Shown here one piece after another: positions 56,888 through 64,000 of a DNA stretch of 64,000 nt (positions are counted from its first letter, which is position 1; each line of letters begins with the position of its first letter). A program made the translations under genes and the position numbers. This DNA is from Nelumbo lutea. Taxonomy: Eukaryota; Streptophyta; Magnoliopsida; Proteales; Nelumbonaceae. The notes beneath the pieces are model-generated. The model saw only the letters and a program-made list of their open reading frames with translations. It had not been told where the DNA came from and did no database searches. The stretch is taken from positions 85,218,076-85,282,075 of the forward strand of contig JAKGHH010000002.1 in the NCBI GenBank assembly GCA_022828595.1, in the 5' to 3' direction.

Positions 56888-58189
56888 TGAAAGAATGGTA
56901 GGATCCATCTAATGGACGCCAAGAAAGGTGCGGAAAGGGTGGGCGAATTTCAAAAATTTTCCTACCTTCTCCCAACTGAGAATCATATTCCCTAAATTTA
57001 GAATACAATATTCAAGGATTCTACTTGAACCATAATCAAATCAGATCTGAACCAAAAGGGAACAAGAAGGATTATACCTGATCTGGAGAAACAATATCTC
57101 GCAAAGTCGGTGTTCACGCCCAAAGAAAATACCAAGATCCGCTCCTGCTGAAAATGACACAGCTGTTGATGGAACGGAACCAGTAGGGTGCGTCCTACAC
57201 ACTGGATCCTTCACAAGAACCCACTGGAAACTCTGAACAATGAATCATTTTTAGTCTTTTCTGCAAGACTGATGTCAAGAACTGATTTCTTGACTTCTTT
57301 CTCCTACAAAGATCGAATCTTGCAAGAGGGGTTGGCAGCGGCTGGAGGAGAACTCCTGGAACGAAGATGGCTGAACAACTTTTCTTCTCTCTGGAGTTTT
57401 TAGATCTAATCTCTGTATGCAGAAAACTTTCTTCTCTCTTGGAAAAGCTTGGTTCGAAATCTGGTATATTCGAATTAGCTTTCTCCTCCTTTCTTCTTGA
57501 TTAAGAAATCCTCCTAATTAGGAGTTATCCCAATCCAAATCAATATTTGGATAGGGATAATTTTAATCCTATCTGCAGATTAATTTAGTTTACTCCTGAT
57601 CTTATTAGGAGGTTACCAGATTCAAATCTGATTTGAATCTGGTCTCCTAGAGTGGATAAGGTCAAAAGCCCAATCATTTTTACTAACATTAATCTCCGAT
57701 TCGCCCCATAGATGGGTGATCATATCAGCCCAGCTCGTAATGGGCTTTTGGCCCATTAAGTGTTCAGTGTTAAACTAGTTTCCAATCTACTGCCCAGTTG
57801 GGCTTCTTTGTATGGCGTGGGACCCAAGCATTAATCTACACACCAGCTACATGGGTACGGCCCATCCTTTATTACAAGGCCCAACCGAATTCACTAAAAA
57901 TGCATTGACCCCTTGAACCCATCACATGGACCCTATGGGCCCAACACTTACATTAAGTGGTCCCTAGGCCAAGCCATCTTATAAAAACTCAGGGACTGTG
58001 GGCAGGTGCAAGATTAGCCCATCAGGTATTATCCTAAATGGTCTTACACTTAACCTCTCAGCCCTTAATGATCAAGCACTGCCCGACAAGAGAAGACCTC
58101 TCCCTCGGCTACAACGAACAGTGCCGCACTCTCTACTCACATGGATCCTAAGAATTAAAACATTTTGCAAATTTGTTGAAACCGTACAT

Positions 58190-58253
<64 letters not shown>

Positions 58254-58875
58254 TTTGCAAAACAAAAATCCAACGATTGAAATCAACTGCCGGTATTTTG
58301 GTTTCCATCAGAGAGAATGCATTCCCGATCATTACCATTGTCCGACAAATGGGCTGATCCTGTCACTGTGATCACCCACTCAGATGAATTCTCAGACTGC
58401 CCCAACATATCCAGGTTTTGACCCCCACTAAGGATCTCACTGATTGATATATCAAAGACAGCCCGATCCGACACCTAGTGAAGTGTCATAATCGAGTCCA
58501 GGGGTCAGGTGTAACTTTCCAGCTTTGCCCATTTGTCTCCAAGGTCTAGGGCAATGCTGGAAATCTGGTCCGGTTCAAGGGTTCAAGCAATCCCATACTG
58601 CATGTGCCTAGGGTCTTACCCTGATGGCCGAAACAAGCCATCCCAACACTTGGTGGCACATCAGTGTCAGCCTTGGCAGGATAAATTTCCCCAAACTTAT
58701 CCAATGGCTGTGAACATTTAAAACTAACACAAGTTTCTATAAGTGTCCAGTTTTACAGTCTTACACAGAAATATACCAAACAACATGAATCAAACATGTA
58801 CTTTCTTTATTTACACTAAATGTCAAAAGTACATCAAATTGGATTGAAGCTAACGGCATACAAAACTGTCTAACA
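56888..58875 (-). repeat. 3' LTR of copia3
   Basis: 1988 bp, TG...CA on the minus strand. It contains a long (TA)n run at about 58197-58249 at the position where copia2 also has (AT)n. Confidence 0.92.
58197..58249. repeat. (TA)n microsatellite inside the copia3 3' LTR
   Basis: About 26 uninterrupted TA units, preceded by CGTACATATACATG. Confidence 0.95.
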
Positions 58876-58889
58876 GCTCCCACTTGCAC

Positions 58890-61800
58890 TTAGGTCCAAT
58901 CCGGTACAAGCTGGAGTCTCATACTTTTCACGTGTTTCTCAAACACTTTCTGTGTCAGTGGCTTAGTCAATGGGTTTGCCACATTATCCGTTGATGCTAC
59001 CTTCTGAATTAGGACGTCCCCTCCACCAACGATCTCACGCAGTACATGGTACTTCCTCTCGATGTTCTTTGACTTCGAGTGAGCCCGAGGCTCTTTAGCC
59101 TGGGCGATCGCTCCATTGTTGTCACATAACAACGGGATGGGTGATGTGCTGGATGGAATCACTCCCAATTCGTGTATGAATTCCTTAATCCATACGGCTT
59201 CCTTGGTAGCTTCACTTGCGACAATGTACTCGGCCTCGGTTGTGGAGTCTGCAATGGACCCATGTTTGCTGCTTTTCCAGCAAACAGCACACGATCCTAT
59301 CGTGAAAACATATCCAGATGTAGACTTTCTATCATCTAGATCCAACTAGAAATCGGCATCGGTATACCCTAGAACTTGTAGTGAACTACCATCGAATACC
59401 AGACAAAACTCTTTTGTCCTTCGAAGGTATTTAAGTATGTTCTTCACAACAATCCAATGCTCCTGCCCGGGGTTGGCCTGGAATCTGCTTACCACACTCA
59501 CCGCTTGAGCTATGTCCGGGCGAGTGCACAACATGGCATACATGATGCTCCCTACGACTGAGGCATAGGGAACGTCTCTCATGCCCTCAATCTCCTCAAA
59601 AGTCTTGGGAGACATTTTCTTGGAGAGAGTGACTCCATGCCTGAAAGGAACATTTCCTTCCTTGGAGTTCTCCATGCTATATCTTTGGACAATTTTGTCA
59701 ATGTAAGCAGCCTGGGATAATCCAATTATCTGCTTCGATCTATCTCTATAGAGTCAAAGACCTAGTATATATGAAGCTTCTCCAAGATCTTTCATGGAGA
59801 ACTGCTATGATAGCCATACCTTGACCGAAGTCAACATTCCTACATCATTCTCAATGAGTAGGATATCGTCCACGTACAACACCAAAAGGGTGGTCTTATC
59901 CCCATTGGATTTCCTATAAACACAAGGTTCATCCGGATTCTGCACAAAGTCAAACGTTTTGACAGCGGAATCAAAATGGATGTTCCAACTCCTAGAAGCC
60001 TGATTAAGTCCATATATGGATCTATTAAGTTTACATACCATGTGTTCCTGACCAGCAGCAATGAAGCCTTGCGACTGTTGCATGTAGATATCTTCACTAA
60101 GATCTTCATTTAGGAATGCAGTTTTGACATCCATCTGCCAAATCTCGTAGTCATGGTATGCTGCTACAACTAACAGGATCCTAATGGATTTGAGCATGGC
60201 CACGGGCGAAAAGGTTTCCTCATAATCGATACCTTCTTTCTGAGTGTACCCTTTCGCCACCAAACGAGCTTTGTAGGTCTCAATCCTGCCATCGTGGCCC
60301 TTCTTCCTCTTGTAGATCCATTTACAACCAATTGCTTTTACCCCGGAGAGCGGATCTACTAGGGTCCAAACTCCATTGGTCTCCATCGAGTCCATCTCAG
60401 CTCTCATGGCCTCCACCCACTTCTGGGAATCTATGTCTAACATAGCTTCCGCGTAAGTTACGGGATCCTCTTCACTAGTCAATGCTTCCACCAGGTAACT
60501 ATCCTAGTCATAACCATATCGGTCTGGTGGCCTGGATACCCGAGTGGATCTTCTAGGTTGGTCACTACCTGGAGCCTGTGGGACATCTCCCACTGCACCT
60601 GAGCTCTCCTCATCAAGAACTATTTCTTGACGATGGTTGTCCAGGATGTAATTGGTTTCTAAGAATTGGGCGTTTCGACTGCAGAACACTTTCTGCCCAC
60701 TTGGGTCATAGAATAGATAACCCACTGAATCTTTTGGGTAGCCTATAAATAGGCAACGACTGTTTTGGATTCCAACTTGTCCACACTTGTTCTTTTAACG
60801 TGCGCAGGACAACCCCAAACCTTCAAGTGTCTTACACTTGGGATCCTTCCGGTCCATAGTTCATATAGAGTCTTTGGAACAGATTTGGTTGGAACCCGAT
60901 TCAGTACATAGATAGCAGTCTCTAATGCATATCCCCAAAAGGATGTGGGTAATTCTGAGTGGACGAGAAGTGATCGGACCATGTCCATCAAGGTCCTATT
61001 CCTCCTCTCTGAAACACCATTGAGTTGAGGTGTGGCAGGAGGAGCTAATTGTGACACTATCCCGTTGACCTTTAAGTAGTCCTTGAATTCATCGGAGAGA
61101 TACTCATCACCTCAATCTGATCGAAGGGCCTTGATTTCTCTCCCTAACTATTTCTCGACTTCCTGTCTGAACTCTTTGAACTTTTCAAATGACTTAAACT
61201 TGTGTCTCATTAGGTACACGTAACCATATCGTGAAAATTCATCTGTAAAGGTGATGAAATACATGTGTTGATTTCGTGTCCTAACACTCAGGGGACCACA
61301 TACATCAGTATGTATTAGGTCAAGTGTGCCTGCAGATCTTTTAGGCTTTCCGTCAAATGGCCACTTAGTCATCTTACCTTGAAGGCAAGGCTCACAAGTG
61401 GGAAGATCTTCTACAGTTAGAAAATCTAAAGGACCATCCTTCACCAGCCTTGTGATTTGGTCAACACCAATGTGGCCAAGTCGGTAATGGCAGAGGCACG
61501 TGGGATTTATTGTATCACGATTTCTTTTCTTGGGATTTTTGACCAACGTAGTTTCGGTTAGGTTAGTTTCTAGAGAAGGATGTAGAACATAGAGACCATT
61601 CTCCAGTTCCCCGCATGCGATGAATTTGTTATTCCATTTAACAGTAATCATATTACTAAAATAAATAGTATATCCATCAGCACACAGCTTGGAAATAGAA
61701 ATTAAATTTCTTCTCAAGTTCTGTACATAAAGACAATCTTTAAGTACAAGCACTCCTTCTCTAAAAACTAATTCTACGGTTTCTATTGCCGTAGCTATAA

Positions 61801-62647
61801 CACTTGCAGTCGTTCCCAAGAATAGTGTCACTTCGCCTTCACTCAACCTTCTGCTAACTTTGAACCTCTATAGTGAGTTACACGCATGAGTTGAAGCCCC
61901 AGAGTCAATACACTAGGAAACAGAAGTAACTAACATATTAGTTTCTATGACACAAGTTTCGATGTTATCTTTCTTAGATTCCAGGTAGGCAGGACAGTTA
62001 TTCTTCCAGTGGTCGGTCTGCTTGCAGAAGTGACAGGCATCAGATGCCTTGTTCTTCTTCTGCTTCTTGGGTTTGGCAGCTTTCTTCTGGGGCTTCTTTG
62101 CCTTTCTCTTTTTCGTGCCCGATTTGTTAGCTTCAGCAAGCATAACCACAGGCTCATTCTTCTTTAGTAGATCCTTGGCCTTCTACAACATATTGCTGAG
62201 TTTCTGGACGCTGACATTCAGCTTATTAATGTAGCCCATCATCCGAAGACAATGGTTATGAACTTTCTACCCCTTGGACATCTGCATGGTCATGAACAGT
62301 TTCAGGACCTTCTGTCGAGTAGAACGGTTCTGCTCTTCATGCATTGTCTTTAGATTGTCCAATATGTCCTTGGCTAGTTTGATCTGATCGAACTGCCTCT
62401 ATATTGAGTTGTCTAGTGAGGCAATGACAATGCAGCGGGCTAGGGAGTTCTTATCCTCCCAATCTTGATAGTCCCTCCTACGGGCTTCAAAAGCTCTATC
62501 ACCCAGATGCTCCGGGGCAGGATTTTTCACCACCTTATCTAACTTTTTAGAAGTTAGGACCAACATAAGATTTTTGTACCAGTCGGCATAGTTTGGGCCC
62601 TTAAGCTTGTTATCATCTAGAAGCTTTGCGAATTGACTATTTGCCAT
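58890..62647 (-). pseudogene. copia3 gag-pol polyprotein with many premature stops
   Basis: From ATG at 62647: gag (MANSQFAKLLDDNKLKG), zinc knuckle CHFCKQTDHWKNNC (about 62040-61999), protease CIDSGASTHAC, integrase ([26 protein letters not shown]), RT ([26 protein letters not shown] near 59860) and RNase H (STTEAEY near 59230). It has more stops than copia1: at least seven are CAG-to-TAG changes when compared with copia1, plus one CGA-to-TGA and one TGG-to-TAG. Gag lacks about 36 codons near 62228 that copia1 has (from after GYIN to before KLNV). Confidence 0.9.
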
Positions 62648-63448
62648 TTTTTTATAAAACAGCAAAATCATTAGTCCACAACCTTAGTTTGATTCAAGTT
62701 ACCTACATAGATATGGCTTTTAATCTATGTTCCATTCCCATTTATTCATCTCTGAGATTTCCCTCCTTTCTCAGTGACGGAGACGACGAAATGTCTCTGG
62801 AAATGTGGGAAATCACATGGGGTGCGTGAAGCCAAATGTTTCAGCTGCATAACTCCACCACCTTTCTATGATGGATCATATCCACTCATCACATGAGTTT
62901 CCCTTTGGCCTCTGTCAGACAAGGTTCAGAGCCATTTTTAGGTAAACCTTTCTGTCCAGTGAGTGCACACCCATCATATTCAGGTTATGCCAAAGAGTTC
63001 CCATTTTCTGGTGAAGCTCCTCCCACATCGGTCTATGACGCCCCTATCATCTTATGAAACACTCTAACAGATCCAATAGCAAATGGATAGCCCAATTTTA
63101 TGGTGTGTTTCCTCATTACTGATGGACCCATCACTGTGCTAATGACGGAAGGCCTTTAGAGAGTCCATCATATGGATCTCCCTATCACATGCATTCATAT
63201 TTGCTAGAGGGAACAAAATTACACCCTAATTCTAATTTAGGTCAAACCAAAGTGGCTCCCACTAACTTTCATAAAGTCAGATTTCTGGTGGGCCTTAATC
63301 GGCTAGGGGTTTCATATGCATCCCTTTTTAGGGTTGTGGGGCCCACCAAAAAAGGAAGGGTCATCCGCTGATCTTAAGGGACACCATGGCAATGATGTGC
63401 ATTCAGCCATGGTGTGCGCAAGAGCCACTAACGAATCATCATGGGCCA
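62648..63448 (-). other. copia3 leader, shortened
   Basis: Matches the copia1 leader from just before gag back to GGGCCAAG (about 39720 in copia1), then stops. About 1 kb of leader present in copia1 is absent. Confidence 0.75.
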
Positions 63449-64000
63449 AGCTTGGTTTGCAAAACCGTACATATACATGTGTATATATATATATATATAT
63501 ATATTAATTTTGCAAAACAAAATTCCAACGATTGAAATCAACTGTCGGCAGTTTGGTTTCCATCAGAGAGAGTGCATTCCCAATCATTACCATTGTCCGA
63601 CAAAGGGGCTGATCCTGTCACTATGATCACTCACTCAGATGTATTCTCAGACTACCCCAACATATCCAGGTTTTGACCCCCACTAAGGATCTCACTGATT
63701 GATATATCAAAGACAGCCCGATCCGACACCTAGTGAAGTGTCATAATCGAGTCTAGGGGTCAAGTGTAACTTTCCAGTTTTGCCCATCTGTCTCCAAGGT
63801 CTAGGGCAATGCTGGAAATCTGGTCCGGTTCAAGGGTTCAAGCAATCTCATACTGCATGTGCCTAGGGTCTTACCCTGATGGCCGAAACAAGCCATCCCA
63901 ACACTTGGTGGCACATCAGTATCAGCCTTGGCAGGATAAATCTCTCCAGACTTATCCAATGGGTGTGAACATTTAAAACTAACACAAGTTTCTATAAGTG
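63449..64000 (-). repeat. Partial 5' LTR of copia3
   Basis: From TTTGCAAAACCGTAC onward it aligns with the copia3 3' LTR from about 58180 to 58745 almost base for base. It includes the (TA)n site (63481-63504, shorter here). The LTR continues past the window end. Confidence 0.88.
63481..63504. repeat. (TA)n microsatellite inside the copia3 5' LTR
   Basis: About 12 TA units at the same LTR position as the longer run at 58197. Confidence 0.9.

Larger units (their letters stand above)
56888..64000 (-). mobile_element. copia3, same family, minus strand, runs off the window
   Basis: On the minus strand: a partial 5' LTR (64000 to about 63449), a shortened leader, gag-pol (62647-58890), a polypurine tract (58876-58885) and a 3' LTR (58875-56888). 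The right edge is outside the window. It interrupts the Athila protease codons after GAATC at 56883-56887. A junction near 63448 shows that the end of the 5' LTR, the primer site and the first part of the leader are missing. Confidence 0.92.

Noticed and set aside
28983..64000. Integrated pararetrovirus instead of retrotransposons
   Set aside because: LTRs, target duplications, primer sites and integrase domains are present, and no movement or coat protein of a plant pararetrovirus was seen.

Overview
This window is nuclear DNA from a flowering plant. It has one recognisable host gene, a six-exon PIN-FORMED auxin efflux carrier with plant GT-AG introns, set among LTR retrotransposons and small DNA transposons typical of angiosperms. 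I cannot name the species. I see no rRNA, tRNA, CRISPR or bacterial feature.

Layout. (1) 1-10.3 kb is repeat-rich. It holds a solo LTR (1507-2232, TSD GAAGG), a long foldback element (3301-3778), a complete LTR element without a polyprotein (4296-7780, TSD CCTAG) and a minus-strand copia LTR remnant (8055-9930). (2) 10.3-15.5 kb holds a third LTR of the same non-polyprotein family. It is followed by a decayed, intron-containing gene that resembles plant mobile domain (PMD) proteins. (3) 16.5-18.6 kb is a probable solo copia LTR. (4) 19-28 kb is the genic island: the PIN gene (CDS 21096-23767), with three hAT-like MITEs and one other MITE around it. (5) 28.6-64 kb is a nest of retrotransposons. 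A decayed Ty3/gypsy element of Tat type (from 28983) carries a solo LTR (32369-33767) and two members of one copia family (36775-46353 with TSD GTAGC, and 46566-53600). The second copia is split by an Athila-type gypsy element (from 53601). That element is split in turn by a third copia of the same family on the minus strand (56888 to beyond the window end).

How it fits together. Only the PIN gene looks functional: the splice frames join exactly into a 588-residue carrier with both membrane domains and a phosphorylatable loop. All polyproteins are broken. In the copia family most of the premature stops I could compare are C-to-T type changes (CAG to TAG, CGA to TGA, TGG to TAG or TGA), as expected from deamination of methylated cytosine in silenced chromatin.

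The most unusual item is the LTR family at 1507, 4296 and 10325. Its LTRs carry many direct and inverted GTTCATCGCA-like units, its internal region repeats an AGCCCC-type unit, it shows no ordinary primer binding site or polyprotein, and one copy carries the PMD-like gene with introns. All calls were made by reading the sequence, without database searches.
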